64,000 nt of DNA, taken from positions 81,607,501 to 81,671,500 of the forward strand of contig CM060831.1 in NCBI GenBank assembly GCA_030762175.1, read 5' to 3'. The notes under the pieces are model-generated. The model was not told the origin of the DNA, did not search any database, and was given only the letters and a program-made list of their open reading frames with translations. Made by a program: the position numbers and the translations under genes. Below are positions 23,698 to 35,499 of this stretch, in pieces. The DNA is from Metallyticus violacea. Lineage: Eukaryota; Arthropoda; Insecta; Mantodea; Metallyticidae. Within the stretch, counting starts at the first letter, position 1, and every line of letters begins with the position of its first letter.

Positions 23698-26360
23698 TGA
23701 TTTGCAATTTCCAAAAACTGCATGTGTACTTATAAAGTTAGAAAATAAATTAATAGTAATAATAATATAATTATCACCTACATTATTAATAATATTACAG
23801 TTTTACTCTCCTGCTTGTAGCTGAGTTTTACTTTCAGGAGCTTATCAAAATTTCAATAGGCCGAGCACATCATCAACACAACATTTCTTTTTAGATGTGT
23901 ATTGATTTTCACTGTATTTCTATGTCTTTAAAACTATATAATTTCTAGATATTGTAGATAATTATTCATAAAGCTCTGGCAGGGCAATAATACTTTACTA
24001 ACACCTTAAATAACTTTCTTTTCACATACAAGTAAACTTTGTTTTCAAAGGCAGCCATGAAACAAAAATTCATCATGGTACTATAGTGCAGTCAACACAA
24101 AATTTACCTGACGTTTCTATCTTCAAACAAAATTTATACAATGTTACTATCATTTAAAAAGGGGGGTATAAATCTTCATAAAAGAGACTATCCCCCACGC
24201 CATTCTGGCCCAACCTTCTACAAGGCCACGAGCCGCCACTGCCTGGGACGCTTTTTCCCTACAAAGTTATTTTTCCAATTTATTATTAAACAGCAGTGAA
24301 AAAAAAAAAAAACTTCAGAAGCTTTGAGTTTGAAAATATCTGGTCAGTAACAAATCATCATTTTATATTTATCAATAATGATGCTTTAAGATCTTTAATT
24401 TCCCTATGTATGTTTCAGCAGACGAGGCACAAATGTATTTCTAAACAGTTTGATATTTGAGACTATCCCTGACTGCCCGTAGATTACAGAGTAATTGAAG
24501 TAATTAATATTTATAATTTTAGCATCAGCAACTCAGTAATTATGTGCAAGTATGTTGTGCATTTTCTTTCAGTGGAGGAAATAACGTGTAGAAATGTAAC
24601 AAGGTAAAGAAAAACTCTGGTCTTTCTCGGAACACAAAAAGACTCGGCAAAAAGTCAGACAATGCAAGATAATCTCTTCTGGTATGCAGCTGCGGTTCGA
24701 AATGCACCCCGCCTCAGGGCAGACACGCGGCATAGTTGCAGGGTGCGAGAAAAAGAGTCGTTGGCAGTAACGTATGAAACCCGTTTAAATTCATCTTAAT
24801 GACGAATAGCGAAGCACTTGGCTTGACCAAAATTTTCCAGCGAGAAGAAATTAAATTCAGTTGAGATAAGCGCCCACCTATGAGACGCGTTAACACAAAA
24901 TTGGCGGGAGTATTTCGCGCCATTGCCCTGGATAGCTTCATTTTGTATATAAATGGGATAGATTTTGCCCAAAAGAGGGGCAGTCTCAGAATTTCCAGGC
25001 CCAAATATGTGTGACTGCCGTCACCCGGAGATCAGCGGAAGAGCGGCCTAAGTACCAAGTAGAAATTCTATCACTACGCTAATTTCAGCATTAAGATTTC
25101 AGTTAAATTAACAATTAACAGCATTCGGCACCATTTGGTTAACGCAATAAACGTACGCTTTGCCAAGATTACCTTCCCCGTGGTTCAACGAAAGACATGA
25201 GTTTGCCCGAATATTCATGTTATGAGAATAAACGATATCAACAAGTAAATAAGGAAGCGTTATTTGTCGTCACCTTCAGAGACCCGTTCAGTCACGCCCG
25301 ACTGGCACACAGCCGCCAAAATCCAGCTAAACGCCCTCGAGAGAGTCTCATCGAAGAAGATCGGGGATGATCTACAGTAGCCTTGGTGAAACCTGCTTAA
25401 TTATTTACCGCAGCACCCATACAGCCCAATTCCCATCCCACACCAACATTCCTTCTTCAAATTGTAATACATATTTCACCATAGCCAAAAATTTCGTTTT
25501 CAAGGACATCACTGTGAACAATATCTCGCGATATACAAGGAAATGCATGGTCAGGGTAGACAATCATATGAGTCGTAAAGAGGCGATATACCGAAATGTG
25601 TAGATATTTACACAATTAGAGATGGTATTTTAAACATTTAGAGTATTTCAAGAATTTCATAACGGACTCTGCATTTGGAACTTTCCATCTAATAAGACAA
25701 AAATAAGGTGAATTATGAATTATGAACCGAACCTAAAGAACATATACCACCCGTCAAGGCCAGAGTAACCCAACACTTGCTAACTCAATTTTCATGAAGA
25801 GATTGTTTTACCTCGTACCGGAGCTCTGTTGTCGGCTTACATTAGGTTTAGTAGCCAACCCACACTAAAACACACAAGCTATGTAAGTTTAGGGAAGTAT
25901 TTCAGTTACATAACATCGACTATTGCTCAAGTCTTTTACTTGCCATAATGGGGACATATGGTGTTCGCATTCTCATTGTTACGTAGTCAATATGCCCCCG
26001 CATCCTGTTTTCGCTTTCTTTCCGTGTAATGTATGGCCATTTTCATTCAAACGTTTTTATTAACTCGCTTTCTTGTCTGTTCGGGTGGAATTTTGTGATT
26101 AATTTCTCATGCACGCATAAATGAGCTAGAGACTTGAAAATTTGCACATAGGTCAGAAATGGATGACAATACAATATAATTAACGGTAATTATCATGGTT
26201 CAATGGTTTCACGGTTCAAAAATATGGTTCCGCAGTTTTGAAAATAAAGCAGCGCAATATCAAACATGAAGGTTTTAAAAAATGTAAGAACACATTTCTG
26301 TAGTTTCGTTAATAACGCATAAAAATATAAAATTTATAATAATCTTTATTTAAAAATAAG
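23698..26360. other. Unannotated DNA with a GC-balanced block at about 24590-25600
   Basis: No recognisable gene or repeat. The part from 24590 to 25600 is less AT-rich than its surroundings and has a TATA-like tatataaa at about 24945. Frames at 24714-25004 (minus) and 25367-25603 (plus) show no known domain. It may be unique host sequence, but nothing proves it. Confidence 0.35.
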
Positions 26361-26676
26361 AACAGTTGCTATGATGACTGTATTATATTTATCAATACAA
26401 TAAATAAATTATAGTGTAACTTGATTTATATTTAATTTCAACGTTTTATTTGAATCTAAAATGATTAGAATTCTTTTTGTTATATTTTGATAACAATACA
26501 GTCGCCATGGCAACTAATCAAATAAACAGCGCGATGTCGAACGCGCAAATTGCAAGAAACGCATGGCTCAAGCGTGGTCAACTGAGACGTGGAAAAACGT
26601 TCATGGCGAATCGCTAATCACACGCAACGACATGCTGAATAGTTTGATAACAATACAGTCGCAATGGCAACTTTTA
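26361..26676. repeat. Small inverted/direct repeat element carrying X-box-like palindromes
   Basis: The motif ttgataacaatacagtcgccatggcaac occurs at 26488-26514, again at 26645-26672 (one mismatch), and as a diverged reverse complement at 26365-26397. The core gtcgccatggcaac at 26501 fits the GTHNYYATRRNAAC consensus for RFX X-boxes exactly. The block could be a MITE or a short duplicated segment. Confidence 0.5.
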
Positions 26677-27131
26677 AAAAAAAAACATAAAATTTAAATC
26701 CTCACAATTAAATCCTTACAAATAACATTTAATAAATCTGATTTCTATTACATAAATTCAATTGCGCTAATGTGTATTAATAATGTATTAATAATTTCAA
26801 CTGTGTAAATAAGTATTATATTTAATATAATATAATGAGTTATATATATTATCAAAGATTTTGACTTCTGTATTGAGGATCTGGTACAAATGTATTTAAT
26901 ACTGAAATAAAATTTTTCTTAATTAACTTTGTGTTCCTGTATTTTGTTTTTAATTAAAAAACAATAATTAATCAACTGTTTCGATATATCAATGGAGTAG
27001 ATAAAACAATTTTCTATTTCAGATGTGATCAAGAGAAAACAAAATGAACTAAATCTAAAATTTGCTCAATTTTTGTCATTATTTAATCGAGATGTCTAAT
27101 AATGATTGCAAAATTACGTGCACACAAGACT

Positions 27132-27429
27132 TTTTTTCCATTGGTTTATTTACGGACGCTTTTTAACATCTCAGGTCATCAGCGTCCCATTCAACTCAGG
27201 GCGTGAAACGACCGACAAATTTTACTCAGAGGTCTCTTCTTTCAGGCTTGAGGTTCTTTTTCGTGCCATAAATGTACGACACGGGACCCACGGCTTTACT
27301 TCCCTTCCGAAGGAAGCCATACTTAGGATTTTTACGCCCCGAAAAAATTCATCGGTTCTAGCCGGGTTTGAACCCGCATTCTTGGGTTTAGGAGGCAAGC
27401 ATGGTTACCACTACACCACCCGGACCGAC
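27132..27429 (-). repeat. SINE family 2 with target-site duplication
   Basis: Full-length copy whose head ends at 27429 (gtcggtccgggtggtgtag on the minus strand). It is flanked by identical 11-bp direct repeats cacacaagact at 27121-27131 and 27430-27440. The T run after the left repeat is the A tail of the inserted copy. This shows target-primed insertion by a LINE. Confidence 0.9.
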
Positions 27430-27440
27430 CACACAAGACT

Positions 27441-28449
27441 AAAAAGTAGAAAATAATTTAAATAAAATATTTTAAAATATTATAAAATATTATTAAATAT
27501 AAATATTTATAAAATATTATAAAATTAATAAATGTTAAGGGTATTTATGGTTTAAATTAATCAAACAAAAGGTTCAGACAAACTATCGCATGCGCCCCAC
27601 GTTTTTCGTTTGGAAGAATTTTTCTAAAAAGTTTATGAGATTATGAATTTGCATGGGGTTATAAATCTGCATTTGGCTAGGATGAATTATTTTATATTTT
27701 TTAAATTTTAAATTTACTATTTTTTAATAAGCATCAAACTTTTATTCTGTTAAGAAAATAAAAACGTGTTTTTTTAAAAAAAATATTTAAATTATGTAGC
27801 ATTTAAAACACAGACTATATGCGTCTTTTGTTTCTGTGTGTTTATTGTTTCAACAGTTCTGCATAAAAATGACATCTGCAAGTAGTGAACTAAACGAAGT
27901 AAACCAACTTCGAAAATGTTACATGAAAAGTTGAATTAAAATTTGGTGAACTTCAAGAAGACATGTGAGAGTGAAAATAAACAGCCAAAACTTAAATGAG
28001 AACTCAAAACGCTTAGTACTAGTTAAACATGTAGTTTATTAAAGATGTGCCAAATTTTACGAAATAAATGAATTAAAACTATGCGAAAAACACATTTACC
28101 GAAAACGTGAAAATATTGCTTGAATTTGCATACATTATTTGTAAAATGTGATATCCGAAGAAGCATTTTATTTGCGCCCGATTACTTTTGATATCTTCAA
28201 TATACATAGTGAGGTATTTATAGTGTTGCCAACATTTTCCTCCGAAAGAAGGGGAAAATCAAAAAATCTTGAGCAAAATTTGGAGTGCTTTTAGGGTGAC
28301 ACAAGATACAGCCCTTAACTCGTCCTTGAAATTCAAGGTTCAAGGTCATTTCAAGGCCAAATTAAATTTTTGTAATGGAACAGTACATTGTCTTTTCCGT
28401 AAATGGAAAAAGCATTCAGTTTTCAGTATTAAAGTCCTAGTATAATATT
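27441..28449. other. Very AT-rich intergenic DNA
   Basis: Long A/T stretches, no gene. Two FTZ-F1/ERR-like sites (tcaaggtca and tcaaggcca) lie at 28340-28348 and 28351-28359. Confidence 0.4.
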
Positions 28450-28629
28450 TTTAATAGTGTTTAACGTCCGTTTTTACTACTGAGGCACCACAGGCGGTGG
28501 ACACTGATGAAGCATGAGAGGAAATGGGTAGGATTTTTTTTAAGCATGAAAAGTGGCAGGCCTAAGTTTAGGGTACTTCTCCGGCATTTGCCGTTTATGA
28601 GGACTGAGAAAAACCTGGAAAAAACCATG
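28450..28629 (-). repeat. SINE family 1, head missing
   Basis: The minus strand carries the body and 3' end (ttttcctcagtcctcataaacggcaaatgcc... cagtagtaaaaacggacgttaaacac as family landmarks) but lacks the tRNA-like head. It is 5'-truncated, as expected for incomplete reverse transcription. Confidence 0.8.
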
Positions 28630-28734
28630 ATATAATATTGGACATATAAGGCAGCAAATATTTTTTACTCACTTTCACTTCACTGGCATCAATTTACGTA
28701 TGTTGAAAAAGTTATCGTTTTAATTTGTATTTGA

Positions 28735-28985
28735 GCCATTAGCAAAATTCAACACCCTTCTGAAAATCATCCCCATGAAGGGCTTGATGTAGGCTAATGT
28801 GAGTGACGCTTAATCTCTCTCCTTTGAGAGCTTTCCGAATGTGTTCCAGTTGACGGGAGTTTCCGTGAGGATTAGCGGCAACTGCAGTTAATACAGCGAC
28901 TTCCAACGTTTCCCCAGTAGCTCTTCTCATTCGATGTGTTTTCTTGGTGCGACACCTCCCGTTTCGGAGAGTAAGTTATTGAAAG
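28735..28985 (-). pseudogene. Family D transposase N-terminal segment, inverted
   Basis: The minus strand has a 63-codon frame (28739-28930) reading ATGETLEVAVLTAVAANPHG and then SVTHISLHQALHGDDFQ and VEFC. This is the second DNA-binding helix region found in the Tc/mariner-like transposases to which family D belongs. The same segment is missing from the plus-strand copy that starts next to it (29000). It may therefore be the missing piece, displaced and inverted. Confidence 0.65.
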
Positions 28986-28999
28986 TTTCTTTGAGGAAG

Positions 29000-29790
29000 T
29001 CAAATTATTGTATGATGTTCTGTAAACAGATGTGACTCACATACATTATGATAGCGTTGCTATGTGGCAGGTAAATCAACAATGAACAAATGAAGACAAG
29101 ATTATTGTATGATGTTCTGTAAACAGATGTGACTCACATTACGTTATGCTAGCGTCGCTACAACAAAATGGAGTCAAGGTTATCGTTTGAACAGCAGAAA
29201 GAAATTATGAAGTGGTATTGGAAAACCGAGAATGTTGTTAAAATTCACAGGCAATGGAGACATGTGTACAGAACAGAACCGCCAAAGCGAGTAACAATTG
29301 CATGTATTCATACACTCCATGGAAACGAGGAATTTTACTTCCAACAGGATGGTGCACCACTACAATAACACCGAGATGTACATGCGTACCTTGATGACAT
29401 TCTTCCAAGACGATGGATAGGACGAAGAGGTCCGATTGAGTTTCCACCGCGTTCTCCGGGTCTAACTCCGTTGGACTTCTACCTATGGGGAACTCTTAAG
29501 GATGTTGTATCCGTAGAAAACCAGCTACACTGACAGCACTTTGGGAAGAAATTGAAACGGCATGTGCTGCAATCGATGAAAACACTTTCCCAAACGTTGC
29601 TCAATCATTAGTTCAACGTGCTCAGAAGCGTATCGACGCCGTTGATGGGCATTTTGAGCAACTGTTGTAACTGTAAAAGTATAAGATGATTAGTGTTCAT
29701 GTTCTGTTTGTGTGAATTCGGTTTTGTTATGTTAACACAGTTTTTTCTTTGCTTGAGGTGTGTATACATGTTTGGCACCCTGTGTACATA
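29000..29790 (+). mobile_element. Family D (DD41D mariner-like), copy 2, rearranged 5' end
   Basis: The right end (gtgtatacatgtttggcaccctgtgta) is kept. The left inverted repeat is absent and replaced by the inverted fragment at 28735-28985. Two subterminal copies of tgatgttctgtaaacagatgtgactcacat start at about 29014 and 29109, mirroring those of copy 1. Confidence 0.8.
29168..29670 (+). pseudogene. Family D transposase, internally deleted
   Basis: Starts MESRLSFEQQKEI. After KIHRQWRHVYRTEPPKR the frame passes through a deletion into FYFQQDGAP. A TAA at 29367 interrupts it, but the same frame goes on through RRWIGRRGPIEFPPRSP to LTPLDFYLWG. The second aspartate codon is at 29348 and the third at 29474, leaving 41 residues between: D,D41D. 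A later frameshift near 29510 precedes the C-terminus ending FEQLL at 29670. The first catalytic aspartate lies in the deletion. Confidence 0.8.
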
Positions 29791-31769
29791 TGCAAAGACA
29801 AAATAAATAAATAAATTAAAATAGAGTTCACAATTTTACAAACACAAAGAATGAGGAGTGCCTCCTGATATTAATGTATATAATAAAGTACAATGCATGC
29901 CAAACTTAGGTGATCTTTAGAAAATCTTTGGAAATATGTCAGTGTTTGTAAAGTTTTCAAATACTTTAGAACCGTTTTCATGTATATAGCAGCATAACAG
30001 GACACGAGTACTTAAAGCTTAGAAATTTTATTTATCTGTGAATAAACTTCTATTGTTTTTTAATATTTAATTTCCCAAGATTTGCTCTTCCTATTGATAG
30101 GTATATTTTTGTATCAGTCAAGTTGACAAATGTTGTTGATATTCGTTTTATTTTTGTCTGCATGCACATTTCATGTGTTCCCTTGTTCAGGTGCAACATA
30201 ATATTCCATTCTGCTACTGTTCCTGTTTCTCTAAATGTAAAGACCTAGCCCCAAAGATGACGTCTGTTGAAAAGAATGTAACTAACCCTCCCATATTTCC
30301 ACCTTTTACCAAACCCACGGAAATGACGGAGATTATAAACGTTCATATACAAGATATCTCTTATTTAGCTCCAAAAAGAAATTAATAGCTTCTATAACAG
30401 AATGAAGATTTTCTCGGTCCGCTGCGAATTACTTTCTTGAAGAATTCGTAAATTGTGTATCTCGTTTCCTTCTGTGTATATAAATTGAAAGGTGTGTTGT
30501 TTTTAATTAAAACAGCAGGAAAGAAACTGACCTTAAGGCGATGCGAATAAAATCTGTTCATTTCTTTACATAAAATACGAAAGTTAAGGTCATTAGCTCA
30601 ACAAACTAGGTTGGTTCTATTTAAATTTGTTTTTGGGTGAGTTTTGAAACGTATAAACTTGTTATTACGCCATTCTAAATACCTTGGAACTTCGAAACAT
30701 TTAAAAAAAATTACATAACCAACTTAAGAAGCATTTCTCTCCCTCTCTTTCCTTTCTTCCGTCTTTATTTATCTCTGTCTCTCTCTCTCCAAGGCTTAGT
30801 AAGCCCATCACGCCGAAATAAGTAGAAGACCATGACATTTATGTGCCGATGAATAGTCATGTTCAGAATTAACACAAAAAAAATAGTCTGAGATGATGAA
30901 TGCGGATTTCAGGGGTGTTATAAAGTGTGACCTTTGCATAGCGTGCTCTGCTTCTCATTATAAGCTGTGATGAGAGTTTAATAACTCTCAGCAGTTGCGG
31001 CCTTGGCAGTGTTGTGGTTGCTTCCCTGTATTAGAGCTCTTCTCTTTGTAACAATTATAATAGATTGAAAAAAAAGTCGCGCAAAGGATGCACGTTCGAA
31101 ACTTTTGGATGAACGTTTCAGATTTTGACCTAGTTTCCTTTAAACACACCACACATAGTAGACCACGAGTCCTGTCTAACACAACATTATGTAGTGACTT
31201 TCGAACTATGTGGGAATAGATCGATGTTTGCGGTTATATATGAAAAGTTGACCTATTTTGGTAATTTAAAGCCCTTTTTTATTCTTTCAAACACTGCTAT
31301 AATTATTTGGATATCTTTATTGGAAGAACATTATTTAATATATATTTTTAAATTGTTGCATACTACCATCCAGCACAACATAATGCAGGATGATTGTTAT
31401 GTTCCAACTTTGAAGCCCAGTTTCTTTTTTGCGCATAGGGATATTTTTTAAGTTTGCATTTGTACTAAGAAACTGAAATATTCAGGAATCATTTTACACA
31501 ACTGAAGTAACAATTTGTAAATTGTGAACTTTTACGTTCCTGATAAGCTAGTCTATGTTGTAAAATGCAGAAAATATTTTTTTTTTCTTGCCATAGAAGA
31601 ACTCAAGAAGTTCGAAATATAACGATCACTTATCTGTGACTTTTTCTTAAAGTTTTCTACTTTTCTACTTATATATAAGTATCGTAATTATTACATTTAG
31701 AATGTATTATATCAGCAAAAACATTACAATTAAATTTATATACACAAGCAATAAATCTAAGAATTTAGA
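29791..31769. other. Intergenic DNA; CT-rich tract at 30735-30795
   Basis: No repeat recognised apart from the CT-rich tract. A 43-codon plus frame at 30257-30385 (MTSVEKNVTNPPIFPPF) follows a pyrimidine tract and an AG, so it could be a small exon, but nothing else supports it. Confidence 0.35.
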
Positions 31770-33042
31770 TATTGAGGGTAGGACAAGAAGTTTCCAGCCT
31801 AAACATTTTCTTGATATGATAAAGACAGAAACTATGTTTCACTTTTCAGTGTAGTTTCCCTTTATTGCAATACACTTCTCACATCTTTGAATTAACATTT
31901 CATCCCCCCCCCCCCGCCCAAATAGTCAGAAGTCTTGTCTGCAAAGTGGGCATAAACAGCATCCATCACTTCTTCGTCACACTTAAATTTCCTTCCTCGA
32001 ATGTTCTTCTTGGGTTTTGAGACGAAGAAATATTCACTGGGAGCTAGATCTGGGCTTTAGGGTGGATGGTCGATCTCCTTGAAGCCACATTTCTTCACAG
32101 TTTCCTTTGCAACAAGAGCTGTATGCACAGGGGCGTTGTCGTGAATAAGGCGCACATCACCACTCAGCTTTCCTCGCCTTTTCTCTTTGATGGAAGCACG
32201 TAGTCTGTGCAGTAGACCAGCATAGTACTCCCCATTTACTGTGGTGTTTCTTTCCTTGAAGTCAATGAAGAGTATTCCTTCACAGTCCCAAAAGATTGAG
32301 GACATGATCTTCTTGGTTGACTGAGTGACCTTGGCCTTTAGGGGCGGTGCTTCGCCAGGTTTACGCGACTAAATTGATTCTCTTTTGGACAAAAGATCAT
32401 AGTAGAGGACCATAGTTTCATTTCCTGTAACAATGGTTTGCAGAACTTCTCTCTCGTTGCCACGGCAGAGCTTCAAAAGTACCTGACAACAGATAACTCG
32501 TTGCTACTTTTTGGACTGAGGAAAGAAGTCTAGGCACTAACCTTACTCATGTTTAAATGTTCATGAATAATTCGAAGGACTGTTGTTTTAGAAAGGCCCA
32601 TCCTGGCTGCTATTTCCGTAAATTTGAGCCGCTGGTCGTCCATAATTTCTCCTTCCACAAGAGCGATGTTTTCAGGAGTGAGCACCTGCAAGGGCAGACC
32701 TGCATGCTCTTCGTCTTCAATGCTTTCTCGACCCATTAGAAAAAGTTTGGCTCATTCTTTTACGGTAGAATATGAGGGGGATGCTTCCCCATATACACCG
32801 TCCAATCGCTGTTTAATTTCATTTGGAGATAGGCGTTCTTTTGTGAAGAACTTAATAACAGGTCGATACTCCATTTTGAACATGTCACAATGTTCTACAC
32901 ATAGCCTTCTTTATGCAACTATATCTGAACAACTGAACACAGTTACAGTTGCAATTATTTACTTAACAGATAAGGTCTGACACCAGATAAGGCGATAATC
33001 CTTATCCACGTGGCCGGAAACTTATGTATCTACCCCGGTATC
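31770..33042 (-). mobile_element. Mariner family C, copy 1
   Basis: Inverted repeats: left gagggtaggacaagaagtttccagcc, right ggccggaaacttatgtatctacccc. About 1.27 kb, close to full length. A C13 run lies at 31903-31915, in the 3' untranslated part of the element. Confidence 0.88.
31920..32883 (-). pseudogene. Mariner family C transposase, copy 1
   Basis: Start codon at 32881-32883 (MFKMEYRPVIKFFTK). The HTH region includes MGLSKTTVLRIIHEHLN. A TGA replaces the tryptophan of the VKEW motif near 32755. The catalytic part (32057-32305) keeps IHDNAPVHTALVAKE. A TAG follows DHPP (CCC TAA region of the motif PYSPD), after which SSEYFFVSK continues in frame. Stops make it inactive. Confidence 0.8.
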
Positions 33043-34155
33043 TGCATATCCTATGAAAGGACATAAACTACTTTAACTCGGCTTACCAGTGTGCGGTATC
33101 TCTGGGGTAGATGTTCCTGTATTTTGATGACGTAATTTAGCACAACTGATGTAAAAGTATTTTTTAAATAATTGCCTGATATTATTTAATTGTTTTACGT
33201 GCTCATTTCTGCATTTAAGGAGAATAGAGCGCATTACTGTAACATTATGTTACCAATACACGGAAAAAGTACAAGAGCTAGAAAAACAAGGTTATTTATT
33301 GGATTTGTACGCTAAGCGATGCCTGGAGTAACTGACACCCGTTGAGAAGTAAACCCACTGTTTGCCCGCATAACAGTAAAGGGAAAAATACAACATCTAT
33401 GTGTCTATGTGTGTAAACTTGAACAGGGGTTGAAATTGTTAACTCAATGTAATTTTTATTACAATATTTTTCTCATTGCAGGTTTTATTATTATCTATGT
33501 CTAGTAATTTTGTTAGTAGGTGTTTCAATAGATTTTATTTGTTGCTAGATTCGTCCTTTCTGTGCAGTTTTCTTTGATATTGCCGGCATTACAGAAGGGA
33601 CTTGTAGTTCAGAAACAGCGCAGGTACCAAGTGGCATTTTTGACAACAGTAAACGGCAATTTTCAGTGAGTACTTTGCTGTAAACATAGCATTATAACCC
33701 GAACTGTGTTTTCATATGTAAATTTGGAGCAAAGAAAAAATTCCCCACTGCATATTGTTGGAACGAAATGAATGAAAAGGTGCAATGATGTTGAGCTACC
33801 CTATTCTTACTTCATATTAAAATAACACCTTAACCTGCAACTGAAAGAAAAGAACAAAATTGTTCCCCTTGGCAGCCGTTACTGGTTACTCTTGCAGATC
33901 ATTAAGTTTGCGGACCGGAGGGCAAAGGCATGAAAAGAAGAAAACTCGTTCCCAGGTGTTTCACTCAAATTAATTAGGACTTTATTGCATTCCTCATATT
34001 TAGTACCTGTTCTCTCTACCCGCTAATACAGAAGATCGTTAAGTTGTTATGTAAATAGCATACTTAAATAACAAGAATGACTAGTGATAATACAGCATGT
34101 CCCTAAAGTCTAGTAACACTTTTACACAAAAACTACAAATGATACAACCTTCGCA
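33043..34155. other. Intergenic DNA, no gene seen
   Basis: No open frame of note and no repeat recognised between mariners C1 and B2. Confidence 0.4.
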
Positions 34156-35455
34156 TATACGAGGTGTAATCCAAAAAATAACGGCAATATTCGTTTTTCT
34201 AAAAGAATTTTTATTTATTCATCATTCTTTATTTACTCTGTTCCCTTCAAGTAATCCCCTCCGGATATAATTCACTTATGCCAGAGCTTTTTCTAATTTT
34301 GGAAGCACTTGTGGAACTCACTTTTCAGTATGCTCTTCAGCGAGTGTATTTTTACCTCATCAATGGTGGCAAAACGTCGTCCTTTCATTGTTTTCTTCAG
34401 CCTCGAGAACAGAAAGAAGTCGAGGGTGCCATGTCCGGTGAATGTGGTGGCTGAGGCAACAGAACGGTTTTGTTTTTTGCCAAAAACTCAGGAACAAGCC
34501 GTGAGGTGTGAGCAGGAGCGTTATCGTGATGCAATTTCCATGAGGGTTTCGCCACACGTCCGGTCGTTTTCGTCGGATTGCATAAGCAAACGGCGCATTA
34601 CTTCCAGGTAGTGTTCCTTATTGACCGTACGACCATATGACAGGAACTCATGATGCACAATGTCATTGAAATCGAAGAAAACAGTGAGAAGAACCTTCAC
34701 ATTTGAACGAACTTGTAGCATTTTTTTCGGTCTTGGCTCTTCAACCAGCTTCCATTGGGACGATTGGGTCTTGTTTTCGACGACATATCCACATACCCAT
34801 GTTTCTTCACCGGTTATGACTTTTTCAACAAGTTCTGGGTCGTTGTTGACTTCATGCAGCAATTCCTGAGCGACGTCTACACCACGTCGTTTTTGCTCGA
34901 AATTCAGCAATCTTGGAATAAACTTTGCTGCCACAAGTTTCATGCCCAAAATATCCGGAAAATTTGCTTGGCATGAACCAAATGATACACCGACATCATC
35001 AGCAACCTCTCTGATATGATTCGGCGATTTTCCAGAATCATTTTCTTCACTTCTTCGACGTTGTCGGCGGTTACTGATGTGCTAGGACGATAGTCATCTT
35101 CAACGTCTTCAGGGCCCTCTTTGAAACGTCTGTACCACTCGTAAGCTCTTGTCTTGCTCATAGTAGATTCACCAAAAGCCATAGTCAACATTTCAAATTT
35201 GCACTTTATTCCATTTTGCAAGCTAAATTTAATACAAATTCTTTGATCCATCTTTTTCCAGAGTAAAACATCGCCCAGCACATCAAAACACGTCTAACCT
35301 TTTCGACTGTCAACAATAAACTAACATTTAAAACAGTGAAAACGTCAACATTGGTCCAAACATGTGTACCAACAAGGTAAAAAATATTGAAAATCCGATT
35401 TATGAAGCTCGCGAAATAAAAAAATTACCGTTATTTTTTTATCACACCTCGCATG
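34156..35455 (-). mobile_element. Mariner family B, copy 2, near full length
   Basis: Left end tatacgaggtgtaatccaaaaaataacggcaatattc; right end taccgttatttttttatcacacctcg. Length about 1.30 kb. Family B is distinct from A and C in both ends and protein. Confidence 0.88.
34270..35251 (-). pseudogene. Mariner family B transposase, frameshifted
   Basis: Starts MDQRICIKFSLQNGIKCKFE at 35251. The N-terminal half has MSKTRAYEWYRRFKEGPED and RPSTSVTADNVEE. The next frame (34521-34949) has KFIPRLLNFEQKRRG, TGEETWVCGYV and SQWKLVEEPRPKK. The first catalytic motif reads TGEE where mariners have TGDE, so aspartate is replaced by glutamate. The C-terminal catalytic segment (34360-34530) is frameshifted. 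Confidence 0.8.
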
Positions 35456-35475
35456 TCATATCAAAGAGGGACTCG

Positions 35476-35498
35476 TTTTTTTTTTTTTTTTTTTTTTC
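35476..35498. repeat. poly(T) tract
   Basis: T run of about 23 bp at the 3' side of the minus-strand family F remnant, possibly its A-rich end. Confidence 0.85.
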
Positions 35499-35499
35499 C

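Noticed and set aside
30257..30385. Short plus-strand exon candidate MTSVEKNVTNPPIF
   Set aside because: Only 43 codons, no known domain and no conservation evidence; a pyrimidine tract plus AG is common by chance.
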